DNA from: an uncultured Butyricicoccus sp.
GTDB taxonomy: Bacteria; Bacillota; Clostridia; Oscillospirales; Butyricicoccaceae
DNA: 64,000 nucleotides
Direction of reading: 5' to 3'
NCBI GenBank assembly: GCA_934532985.1
Contig: CAKTAV010000004.1
Span: 124,001-188,000 of the forward strand
Within the stretch, counting starts at the first letter, position 1, and each line of letters begins with the position of its first letter. Positions 49,326 to 57,354 of the stretch are shown here, in pieces. The position numbers and the translations under genes are program-made. The notes beneath the pieces were generated by a model, which had not been told where the DNA came from, searched no databases, and worked only from the letters and a program-made list of their open reading frames with translations.

Positions 49326-51098
49326 TTACTTTTCTAGCGCTTCTGCCAGCTCCTGCAGCTCAATCCAGCGTTCTGTGCGTTCATCCAGCTGCTGTTCCAG
49401 CGCTTCCTTTTTCTCTGTCAGCTCCTGCAGGCGAACAAAGTCCGTTGCCGCCTTTGGGAGTTCCTCATCAATTTCCGCAATCTTCTGTTCCAGTTTGTCC
49501 AGCTCTTCCTCAATGTGGTCAAACTCATATTGCTCCTTGTAGCTCATTTTGCGCGCCGGAGCCGCTGATTTTTTCTTTTCCTTCGGCTTTGCGGACGCAG
49601 CCGCTTCCGCAACCGGCTGTTCGCGCTTCGCTTCATAGTCAGCATAGTTGCCGAGATACTGCCGCACAGCTCCGCCCTTGCGAAACTCAAAGATGCGGTT
49701 AGATATTTTGTCTAAGAAATAGCGATCATGCGATACCGCAATCACCGCTCCCTCAAACACCATTACATAGTTCTCCAGAATATTCAGCGTCTCAATATCC
49801 AAGTCGTTGGTCGGCTCGTCCAAAAGCAAAATATTCGGCGCGTCAATAATAACACTCAGCAAGTACAGCCGGCGCTGTTCGCCGCCGGAAAGATCGCCAA
49901 TGCGCGTCCACTGCATCTCACCCGTAAACAAAAACTTCTCCAGCACCTGTGCCGCCGACAGCGTTCCATCCGGTGTCTGTACGGTTTCTGCAATGTCACG
50001 AACAAAGTCAATGACCTTTTGCTCCGGATCCATATGACTGCAATCCTGCGAGAAATATCCGATTTTAACCGTCTCGCCGATCTCAATGCTGCCGCTGTCC
50101 GGTGTGATCTGTCCCGCCAGCAGGCGCAGGAAAGTCGATTTTCCCGTGCCATTGCGTCCGACAATGCCGATACGGTCATCTCTGGCAACCTTCATCGAAA
50201 ACTCATCCAAATAAGTAACGCCATCCCACGATTTACTGATCTTTTCAACGTCAATAATCTTTTTACCCAAGCGCGTGGCAATGGAGGCCAGCTCCATCTC
50301 CGGCGCTTCAATCGGCCCGCTCTGCGCTTTCAGCGCTTCAAATCGTTCGATTCGGTCACGGCTCTTGGTCCCTCTCGCCCGAGCGCCGCGTTGAATCCAT
50401 GCCAGCTCTCGTTTCAACAGCGTCTGTCGCTTGCGTTCTGCCGCCGCCGCACTCATCTCACGCTCCGCCTTGCGCATCAGATAACCCGAATAATTTTCAT
50501 TATAGAAATAGAGATGTCCGTGATCCAGCTCACAAATCCGGTTAGCCACGCGATCCAAAAAATAGCGGTCATGGGTAATCATAACCACCGCACCGCGATA
50601 CGCGCGCAGCTGCTTTTCCAGCCATGCCGCCGTCTCATTGTCAATATGGTTGGTCGGCTCATCTAAGATCAAAATCTCGCTGGGATTGAGCAGCGCCGAA
50701 ACAATCGCGACACGTTTTTTCTGTCCGCCAGACAGCAGGCGAACGGATTTATCAAATTCCGTGACATCCAGCTGTGTCAGCAGTGTCTTGGCTTCGTAAG
50801 CGCGTTCTTCGGCAAATTCCGAATCTGCCCCACGGAATACCTGCTCCAGCACCGTGATGTCCTCGGAAAAGTCCGGCGCCTGCGGCAGATATCCGATGCG
50901 CGTGCCGTTGGCATAGGTCACGGTTCCCTCATCCGCCTCCTCCAGTCCCGCCAAAATGCGCAGGAATGTCGATTTTCCCGTGCCATTGATGCCAATAAAG
51001 CCCACTTTATCCTGCTCTTCCAGAGCGAACTGGACGTGGTCAAACATCTGATATTCGCCCCAGTTTTTCGCAATATTTTCTGCATTCAGAAGTACCAT
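49326..51098 (-). CDS. ABC-F family ATPase (Uup/EttA type)
   Basis: A 590-residue cytosolic protein with two ATPase domains and no membrane segment. Domain 1 has Gly-Ile-Asn-Gly-Thr-Gly-Lys-Ser-Thr, Leu-Ser-Gly-Gly-Gln and Leu-Asp-Glu-Pro-Thr-Asn-His-Ile-Asp; domain 2 has Gly-Arg-Asn-Gly-Thr-Gly-Lys-Ser-Thr, Leu-Ser-Gly-Gly-Glu and Leu-Asp-Glu-Pro-Thr-Asn-Asp-Leu-Asp. The C-terminal 80 residues form a coiled coil of Glu/Leu/Lys heptads as in Uup. ABC-F proteins act on the ribosome or in antibiotic protection; which role applies cannot be read. AGGAG precedes the ATG at 51098. Confidence 0.93.
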   Translation of the reverse strand: MVLLNAENIAKNWGEYQMFDHVQFALEEQDKVGFIGINGTGKSTFLRILAGLEEADEGTVTYANGTRIGYLPQAPDFSEDITVLEQVFRGADSEFAEERAYEAKTLLTQLDVTEFDKSVRLLSGGQKKRVAIVSALLNPSEILILDEPTNHIDNETAAWLEKQLRAYRGAVVMITHDRYFLDRVANRICELDHGHLYFYNENYSGYLMRKAEREMSAAAAERKRQTLLKRELAWIQRGARARGTKSRDRIERFEALKAQSGPIEAPEMELASIATRLGKKIIDVEKISKSWDGVTYLDEFSMKVARDDRIGIVGRNGTGKSTFLRLLAGQITPDSGSIEIGETVKIGYFSQDCSHMDPEQKVIDFVRDIAETVQTPDGTLSAAQVLEKFLFTGEMQWTRIGDLSGGEQRRLYLLSVIIDAPNILLLDEPTNDLDIETLNILENYVMVFEGAVIAVSHDRYFLDKISNRIFEFRKGGAVRQYLGNYADYEAKREQPVAEAAASAKPKEKKKSAAPARKMSYKEQYEFDHIEEELDKLEQKIAEIDEELPKAATDFVRLQELTEKKEALEQQLDERTERWIELQELAEALEK

Positions 51099-51155
51099 AC
51101 ATACACTCCTATATTCCGATGCCACGGCATCCATGTTTCTCTCATAAAGCAAAAA

Positions 51156-51185
51156 GTAAACCGCCGGAATACGCCGGCGGTTTAC
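51156..51185 (-). terminator. Terminator after murD
   Basis: Perfect 12-bp stem GTAAACCGCCGG / CCGGCGGTTTAC with a 6-base loop, 8 bases past the murD stop and followed by a T-rich run on the minus strand. Confidence 0.8.
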
Positions 51186-51193
51186 AACTTCTC

Positions 51194-52576
51194 TTACAGA
51201 GAATTAACAATATCCTTAAAGCGGTTACCGCGCTCCATAAAATTCTTAAACAGATCAAACGATGCGCTTGCCGGAGACAAAATGACCACATCGCCGTACT
51301 CCGCATGTGCCGATGCGCCGCGAATTGATGCCTCAAAGTCATCATAACGGAAGATCTGAAGCTCCTTCGGATTATAGTTCGCCGCCGCATGTACCGAAGC
51401 CTCAATAGCATCCGACGTCGCGCCGACCAGATGCAACTGCTTAACGTGAGCACAGATTTCCGGGCCAAGCACGTCATACGGAATATGCTTGTCATAGCCG
51501 CCGGCAATCAGAATTAGCTTCTGCTTAAACGAGCGCAGACCGGCAATCGTACGCGTCGGGCTGGACGCAATCGAATCGTTGTAATAGCGCACGCCGTCCT
51601 TCACGCGAACCAATTCAATGCGATGCTCGACGCCGCCAAACTCATGTGCTACAGAAACCACATCGTCAAAGCTGACCATGCCATGCGTCATGCACGCCGC
51701 CGCCATATAGTTGGCAACATTGTGCGCACCCGGAATTTTAATCTCATCGGCGTTCATAATCTTGCAGCTCTGTCCATCCTCTGCATACCAGATCACGCCG
51801 TCCTGCAAATAAACGCCGTCCTGAACCGGACCCTTCATGGAGAACTTCAGCAGCTCCACACCCGGCTGCGGTGCAAACGACTTGGAAACCTCATCATCGG
51901 CATTCAGAACCAGCTTGGCTCCCGGCTTTTGATTGAGGAAAATCTGCATCTTTGCATGAATATATTCGTCCATATCCTTATGGATATCCAAATGATTTGG
52001 GGTAACGTTGGTAACCAGCGCCGCCATCGGACTGCACTGCATGCCCATCAGCTGGAACGACGACAGCTCCACAACCGCATAATCCTCTGGTCGCATAATC
52101 GGCACATCAGCCAGTAGCGGATGTCCAATGTTTCCTCCCAAGTGACAGGTATAACCCGCATGGCGTAGAATTTCACTGATCAGCGTTGTGGTCGTGGTCT
52201 TACCATCCGAACCGGTAATGGCCAAAACCGGACACGGGCAGACATTCAGGAACACTTCCATCTCACTGGTAATCACACTGCCCTGCTGTCTTGCCTTGAC
52301 CAGCGCCGGATGATTCAGGTGCATGCCCGGCGTGCGGAAAATAATATCTCCGCCGAGATTTTTCAAATAGTCATGTCCTACACAGAATGTAACGCCCAAT
52401 GCCGACAGGCCGCCATACATCTCGCCGAGTTCCTCCGGTGACTTGCGATCGTGCACCGTTACCTGTGCGCCAGCTTCCAGCAGCAGCGTAATCAGCGGCG
52501 TATTGCTGACGCCCATACCAATTACCGTTACTTTTTTACCGCTGACATCCTGTAAAAACGTTTCATATGCATTCAT
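51194..52576 (-). CDS. murD: UDP-N-acetylmuramoyl-L-alanine--D-glutamate ligase
   Basis: A 460-residue Mur ligase adding D-glutamate to the peptidoglycan precursor. The P-loop-like motif Gly-Ser-Asp-Gly-Lys-Thr-Thr-Thr near residue 117, the His-Arg-Ile-Glu segment and Tyr-Asn-Asp-Ser-Ile-Ala-Ser-Ser-Pro are diagnostic. GGAGG before the ATG at 52576 sets the start and keeps it out of the RNase P RNA gene upstream. It is not in a mur-fts cluster but alone. Confidence 0.95.
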   Translation of the reverse strand: MNAYETFLQDVSGKKVTVIGMGVSNTPLITLLLEAGAQVTVHDRKSPEELGEMYGGLSALGVTFCVGHDYLKNLGGDIIFRTPGMHLNHPALVKARQQGSVITSEMEVFLNVCPCPVLAITGSDGKTTTTTLISEILRHAGYTCHLGGNIGHPLLADVPIMRPEDYAVVELSSFQLMGMQCSPMAALVTNVTPNHLDIHKDMDEYIHAKMQIFLNQKPGAKLVLNADDEVSKSFAPQPGVELLKFSMKGPVQDGVYLQDGVIWYAEDGQSCKIMNADEIKIPGAHNVANYMAAACMTHGMVSFDDVVSVAHEFGGVEHRIELVRVKDGVRYYNDSIASSPTRTIAGLRSFKQKLILIAGGYDKHIPYDVLGPEICAHVKQLHLVGATSDAIEASVHAAANYNPKELQIFRYDDFEASIRGASAHAEYGDVVILSPASASFDLFKNFMERGNRFKDIVNSL

Positions 52577-52655
52577 TTTTGCTTTGCCTCCGAAGCGATG
52601 CGACAAGAAAACCGCCAAGGCCGGCGGTCTTCCTGCAATCAATAGTATGAGCAAA

Positions 52656-52992
52656 GAGTAAGCCGGGTTCTGTCATTGGAACAGCCATCTATCTGGGACA
52701 TACGTTACCATATGCCTCTAGCCACCTCCTCGGGACAAGCCGGGCAAGCTCATCATGTCCCTCCACGGTGTTGCTGCGGATAGAGTTTACAGAGTCCCAC
52801 AGTTACCTGAAGGACTGGTGAGCTCTTACCTCGCCTTTCCACCCTTACCATGTCACGCATGGCGGTATCTCTCTGTTGCACTTTTCCTGGAGTCGCCTCC
52901 GGCGGACGTTATCCGTTATCCTGCCCTGCGCAGCCCGGACTTTCCTCATAGCACACCTTTCGGTGGTACTACGCAGCTGTTAACTTTACTCA
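52656..52992 (-). ncRNA. rnpB: RNase P RNA
   Basis: About 337 nt on the minus strand carry the bacterial RNase P RNA landmarks: GAGGAAAGTCCGGGCT near the 5' end, GGGCAGGATAACG, CTGGTGAGCTCTTAC and its complement region, AGGGTGGAAAGGCGAGG, and the 3' ACAGAACCCGGCTTAC. GAGTAA and TTACTC close helix P1. The ends are set by P1 and may be off by a few bases. Its product processes tRNA 5' ends. Confidence 0.93.
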
Positions 52993-53099
52993 CCATATCA
53001 TTATAGCCGCTTCCTCCCCGTCTGTAAATATCTATTTTATGATAATTTCACCGCGGTATTCTCTCCAAGTTTATCAAATATCTGTGTATATTCTGCCTA

Positions 53100-54923
53100 T
53101 CATTTCACGGTCACATGATACTTCCTCATCCACCAATCCATCTGCAAGAAGTACGCAATCGTCTGCGGCGTCGTCATCAGCTGTCCATACCACGGCTGCG
53201 CTCGCTCGGCTGTGAGCAGCCGTTCCAGCTCCTCCTTCTTTACGAAGTCAAACATCGGCGAGCTGCCTTGCTCCAGCAATTCCCGCAGCAGGTCAGAAAC
53301 CATGGCATGATAATTCGGGTTATGTGTTTTCGGATACGGACTCTTTTTGCGCAGGCGCACCTCCTCCGGCAGCCAACCCTTTACCGCCTCACGCAGCAGC
53401 CCCTTTTCCATTCCATTGTAGTCCTTCCACTTCCACGGCACGCGGTACAGATATTCCGCAATGCGATGATCGCAAAACGGAACGCGCACCTCCAGCCCGC
53501 TGTACATACTCATTCGGTCTTTTCGCTCCAGCAGCGTAATCATAAACCACTCAAAGTTCAGCCGCGTCATTTCGCGGATGCGCCGATTTTCCTCGGTGTC
53601 ACCCTCAAATCCCTGCACCTTAGCAATCGTGCTCTGATATGCCTGATCCACATATTGTGCCGGATCACGATATTGTTTCCATTCCTCACGCAGAAAACCC
53701 GCGCGATATTCCGTGGACTGTGCCCATGGAAATCCTGAGCGCCGCCGAACCTCCGGATCGCGGTACCACGGGTATCCGCCAAAAATTTCATCCGCACACT
53801 CACCGGAAAGTGCCACCGTCGCCAGCGATTTAATCTGTCGGCAGAACAGCAGCAGGGAAGAGTCCACATCCACCATTCCCGGCAGATCGCGTGCTTCCAC
53901 TGCATCAAACAGCGCCTGCACCAGCTCCGGTGTGTCAATCGTAATCAGATGATTCTCCGCTCCAATTGCCTTGGCCGTCAGGTCAATAAAATCATCATCG
54001 GTATTGGGCTGAAAATGAGAAGAGTGGAAAAATGATCGATTGTCTTTATAGGTAACCGAAACCGTATGCAGCTTCTTCCCCTGCTTCCGATATTCCTGCG
54101 CCGCCAGCGAGGAGAGAATGCTGGAATCCAGCCCGCCGGATAAAAATGTGCACAGCGGCACATCACTCACCAGCTGCCGCCGCACCGCATCCTGTACCAG
54201 TTCTCGTACCGTTGCAATTGTCTGCTCCAGGCTATCCTCATGCGGCCCATCTGTCACGCTCCAATAACGCCGCAGCTGCAAGCCGCGCTTTTGGTCAAAC
54301 CATCCGCAGCAGCCCGGTTCGATCTCCCGAATTCCGCAGAACACCCCGCTTCCCGGCTTATGCCCCGGTCCCATCAGCATGAGCTGAAAAATCGACTCTG
54401 CGTCAATCTGTGCCGGAATATCCGGATGCAGCAATAATGTTTTTAGTTCGGATGCAAACGCAAATCCGCCTCTTTTCTCTGCAAAAAAGAGTGGTTTTAC
54501 ACCCAGGCGATCCCGTGCAAAATACAGTGCATTACTTTCCGAATCCCAAATTGCAAACGCAAATATGCCATTTAGTCGAGTGACACAGTCCTCTCCCCAC
54601 TCGACATAAGCGTGCAATACCAGCTCGGTATCCGACGCTGTCTGTAACATGTGTTTTCGGCGCGAAAGCTCCGCTCTCAGTTCATCCGCGTTATAGAGTT
54701 CCCCGTTATATACAATCACGCACTCTCGTTCACCGCCACTCCAGCGCATCGGCTGAATGCCATGCTCCACATCAATGACAGACAGACGGGCATGGAGAAG
54801 CGTGACAGCCCCCTTGTGCCAGATTCCATTTTGGTCTGGCCCTCGCCGCTCCATCGACTTCAGCATACTCTGCCGAATGCTGTCCGCACAATCCATTCCC
54901 ACCATACCGGCAATTCCGCACAT
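53100..54923 (-). CDS. asnB: Asparagine synthase (glutamine-hydrolysing)
   Basis: A 607-residue two-domain enzyme making asparagine from aspartate, ATP and glutamine. The N-terminal nucleophile Cys2 (Met-Cys-Gly-Ile-Ala-Gly) requires the start at 54923, just 7 bases after AGGAGG; two codons of upstream frame are excluded. The PP-loop Phe-Leu-Ser-Gly-Gly-Leu-Asp-Ser-Ser is near residue 256 and the Gly-Glu-Cys-Ala-Asp-Glu motif follows. Ordinary asnB length. Confidence 0.95.
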   Translation of the reverse strand: MCGIAGMVGMDCADSIRQSMLKSMERRGPDQNGIWHKGAVTLLHARLSVIDVEHGIQPMRWSGGERECVIVYNGELYNADELRAELSRRKHMLQTASDTELVLHAYVEWGEDCVTRLNGIFAFAIWDSESNALYFARDRLGVKPLFFAEKRGGFAFASELKTLLLHPDIPAQIDAESIFQLMLMGPGHKPGSGVFCGIREIEPGCCGWFDQKRGLQLRRYWSVTDGPHEDSLEQTIATVRELVQDAVRRQLVSDVPLCTFLSGGLDSSILSSLAAQEYRKQGKKLHTVSVTYKDNRSFFHSSHFQPNTDDDFIDLTAKAIGAENHLITIDTPELVQALFDAVEARDLPGMVDVDSSLLLFCRQIKSLATVALSGECADEIFGGYPWYRDPEVRRRSGFPWAQSTEYRAGFLREEWKQYRDPAQYVDQAYQSTIAKVQGFEGDTEENRRIREMTRLNFEWFMITLLERKDRMSMYSGLEVRVPFCDHRIAEYLYRVPWKWKDYNGMEKGLLREAVKGWLPEEVRLRKKSPYPKTHNPNYHAMVSDLLRELLEQGSSPMFDFVKKEELERLLTAERAQPWYGQLMTTPQTIAYFLQMDWWMRKYHVTVK

Positions 54924-55028
54924 GCACAAACCTCCTGTCGGAATAGTCTCTTTACAGTATATGCATGTCGGCTTTTCCGTGTTCTTCTTTTTTCATCCGA
55001 TCCCTTACACGTTTTTGTTGCAGACAGC

Positions 55029-55077
55029 AAACAGGCGATGTCACAGGGACTTTTTGTCCCTGTGACATCGCCTGTTT
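55029..55077 (-). terminator. Long perfect hairpin after the Cof phosphatase gene
   Basis: A perfect 22-bp stem (55029-55050 with 55056-55077) and loop of five T. On the minus strand only TTT follows, while on the plus strand TTTCTTTCATTTT follows. It lies 13 bases past the stop codon at 55090. Confidence 0.7.
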
Positions 55078-55089
55078 CTTTCATTTTAC

Positions 55090-55905
55090 TTATGAATATT
55101 TCTGATCCAAATACGCAATTACATCCGCTATGGTATCGTGATTATTATCCGCTACCACAACATCAGCAATTGCCACCACATCCGGTCGTCCGTTTTTCGG
55201 AACAAAACCCTGTGCCGCCGCCTTCAGCATCGGAATATCATTCTGGCTGTCGCCGGCTGTATACACATGCTCCGGCTGGATGCCCAGATATTCCGCTACG
55301 CGACGCACACCGTCGCCCTTATGTCCACCCTTACAGGTCATTTCATAAAACACCGGCGTCGAAAACGTCAGGTTATAATACTCCTCCATCGGGCGAAGCT
55401 CCTTGCGGACTTCCTCGATCTGCTCCGGCGTTCCGGTAAAGTTAATCTTGCCCCACTGGCTCGGATCCTCCGGAATATCGTCAATATCCATCTCGATATA
55501 CGGAACGCCAAGATTTTTGAAATGCTCCCGCGTGACCTCACTCATATTGCACACATAGGAATGGTCGAGCAGGAATACCTCAATGCCAATGTGCGGATAT
55601 CGCAGCATAATTTGCTTTGCCACCATGCGTGCACAGTCATCTAAGCCTTCCATAAACACCACGGATTCATCACGTTCATCGCACACAATCGCACCGTTCA
55701 GATAGACGTTCGGCCCCTGACACGGTACCTGCGGGCGAAATGTCGCCGTAGACGGGCGAGTACGCCCGGTTGCCAGTGAAAAGTGGCCGCCTTCTCGTGT
55801 AAAATAGTTCAGCGCTTCTACTGTCTTTTTGCCAATCAAATCGTTGTCATCCAGCAGTGTTCCGTCCATATCCGAACACAGCAGTACCCCTTCAAATTTC
55901 CCCAT
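55090..55905 (-). CDS. Cof-type HAD-superfamily phosphatase
   Basis: A 271-residue HAD hydrolase with the Cof-type cap domain. Asp-Met-Asp-Gly-Thr-Leu at residues 13-18 gives the nucleophile Asp, and Ala-Gly-Asp-Ser-Gln-Asn-Asp-Ile-Pro-Met near 215 the last Asp motif. Members dephosphorylate sugar phosphates or nucleotides; the substrate is unknown. It overlaps the RluA gene by 14 bases. Confidence 0.88.
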   Translation of the reverse strand: MGKFEGVLLCSDMDGTLLDDNDLIGKKTVEALNYFTREGGHFSLATGRTRPSTATFRPQVPCQGPNVYLNGAIVCDERDESVVFMEGLDDCARMVAKQIMLRYPHIGIEVFLLDHSYVCNMSEVTREHFKNLGVPYIEMDIDDIPEDPSQWGKINFTGTPEQIEEVRKELRPMEEYYNLTFSTPVFYEMTCKGGHKGDGVRRVAEYLGIQPEHVYTAGDSQNDIPMLKAAAQGFVPKNGRPDVVAIADVVVADNNHDTIADVIAYLDQKYS

Positions 55906-56815
55906 ATCGACTCCTCAAAATCTGTAATACCGATGTGAAATAGTCCGGCAGAGGGGCAGAAAACACCATTCGTTCTCCGCTCACCGGATGCGTCAACGTC
56001 AGCTCTCCCGCATGCAGGCACTGGCCATTTAATTTCCATTTATCTGTTTTGGGTCCGTATACCGGATCGCCAATAATCGGATGGCCAATATGATTCATAT
56101 GCACACGAATCTGGTGTGTCCGTCCGGTTTCCAGCAAAAATGTCGCGTAAGTAAAGCCGCGATAGCGCTCCAGCACTTCATAATGCGTGATGGCATCGCG
56201 TCCATCCGGTGCCACCGCCATCTTTTTCCGATCCGTCCGATGACGCGCAATCGGTGCGTGGACGGTGCCTTTGTCCTCCGGCAGACTGCCGTAGACCACC
56301 GCAAAATACCGCCGCACGACGGAATGCTCGGCAATCTGTGCCGCCAGCGACTGGTGCGCACGATCATTTTTCGCGACGACAAGCAGTCCGCTCGTATCCT
56401 TATCAATCCGATGTACAATGCCCGGGCGAATCTCGCCATTGATTCCCGAAAGGCTGTCTCCGCAGTGATACATCAATGCATTGACCAACGTACCATCCCA
56501 GTTACCCGGCGCCGGATGCACTACCATGCCGCGCGGTTTATTGATCACAATCAGATCGGCATCCTCATAGACAATATCCAGCGGAATATCCTGCGGCGTG
56601 ATTTCCATCTCTTTCGGTTCGCGAAGCTCTACTGTGATGCAATCCCCTTCTGCGACGCGATAATTTTTCTTGAGCGCCGCAGACTCCCGGCAGACATGGC
56701 CGCCCTCAATAATATGCTGAATCGCCGAGCGCGTCATGTCCGGAAAGCGCATGCTGAGGACGCGATCCAGTCGCTGCCCCACTTCCTCCGACGTAATGAG
56801 AATCTCCTGCCTCAT
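55892..56815 (-). CDS. RluA-family 23S rRNA/tRNA pseudouridine synthase
   Basis: A 307-residue enzyme with an N-terminal S4 domain (Leu-Asp-Arg-Val-Leu-Ser, Ser-Ala-Ile-Gln-His-Ile-Ile) and the catalytic motif His-Arg-Ile-Asp-Lys-Asp-Thr-Ser-Gly-Leu near residue 137 with the essential Asp. The Arg-Thr-His-Gln-Ile-Arg-Val-His motif of RluA/RluD enzymes follows. The exact uridine target (RluD type most likely) is inference. It overlaps lspA by 4 bases, the usual lspA-rluD order of Firmicutes. Confidence 0.93.
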   Translation of the reverse strand: MRQEILITSEEVGQRLDRVLSMRFPDMTRSAIQHIIEGGHVCRESAALKKNYRVAEGDCITVELREPKEMEITPQDIPLDIVYEDADLIVINKPRGMVVHPAPGNWDGTLVNALMYHCGDSLSGINGEIRPGIVHRIDKDTSGLLVVAKNDRAHQSLAAQIAEHSVVRRYFAVVYGSLPEDKGTVHAPIARHRTDRKKMAVAPDGRDAITHYEVLERYRGFTYATFLLETGRTHQIRVHMNHIGHPIIGDPVYGPKTDKWKLNGQCLHAGELTLTHPVSGERMVFSAPLPDYFTSVLQILRSRYGEI

Positions 56816-57294
56816 GCGTCCGACTCCTCTTTTTTGTCCTCCGGATCCTTATGCTGAAACAGCACATAGATGCAGAATGCAGCGACGCCCACACAGACAT
56901 AGATATCCGCCACATTAAATACCGGAAAGTTAATCAGCGAGAAATGCAGCATATCCACGACAAAATGACGCACCACGCGGTCAATCATATTGCCAACGGC
57001 ACCGGCGCAAATCAGCAGCAACGCGATTTTGCCAAACAGCGTCTGCACATAGTTTTTTTGCAGCGCCGCCGCTATCAAAACCACAACAACAACGGCAAAC
57101 ACAACAAACAGCCACTGGTGATTTTCCAGCATGCTGAACGCCGCGCCGCGGTTTTCAACATAGGTAAACTGGAACACGCCCGGAATCAGCGGGATGCTTC
57201 CCAGTGCCGCCAGCGACGACACCGCCCAATATTTCACCAGCTGATCCACCACAACCAGCGCCGCAATCGTGAGCAGAGTCATAAACAAGGTCAT
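56812..57294 (-). CDS. lspA: Signal peptidase II (lipoprotein)
   Basis: A 160-residue membrane protease that cleaves lipoprotein signal peptides. Four hydrophobic helices are seen. The catalytic aspartates are in Asn-Met-Ile-Asp-Arg near residue 116 and Asn-Val-Ala-Asp-Ile near residue 140, with the Asn-Arg-Gly-Ala-Ala-Phe motif between helices. It lies between ileS and the RluA gene, as in many Firmicutes. It would process the lipoprotein encoded at 27.6-28.1 kb. Confidence 0.95.
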   Translation of the reverse strand: MTLFMTLLTIAALVVVDQLVKYWAVSSLAALGSIPLIPGVFQFTYVENRGAAFSMLENHQWLFVVFAVVVVVLIAAALQKNYVQTLFGKIALLLICAGAVGNMIDRVVRHFVVDMLHFSLINFPVFNVADIYVCVGVAAFCIYVLFQHKDPEDKKEESDA

Positions 57295-57304
57295 ACTATT
57301 CCTC

Positions 57305-57342
57305 CAAAAAAGCAGGCAGAGAACACATGGTTCTCTGCCTGT
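57305..57342 (-). terminator. Terminator after ileS
   Basis: Stem CAGGCAGAGAAC / GTTCTCTGCCTG with loop ACATG and a T run on the minus strand, 12 bases past the ileS stop. Some reading into lspA is likely. Confidence 0.85.
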
Positions 57343-57354
57343 ATCCTACCTCAA

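Noticed and set aside
52577..52654. A longer N-terminus for murD.
   Set aside because: It would extend to the edge of RNase P RNA; the GGAGG-preceded ATG at 52576 fits homologues.
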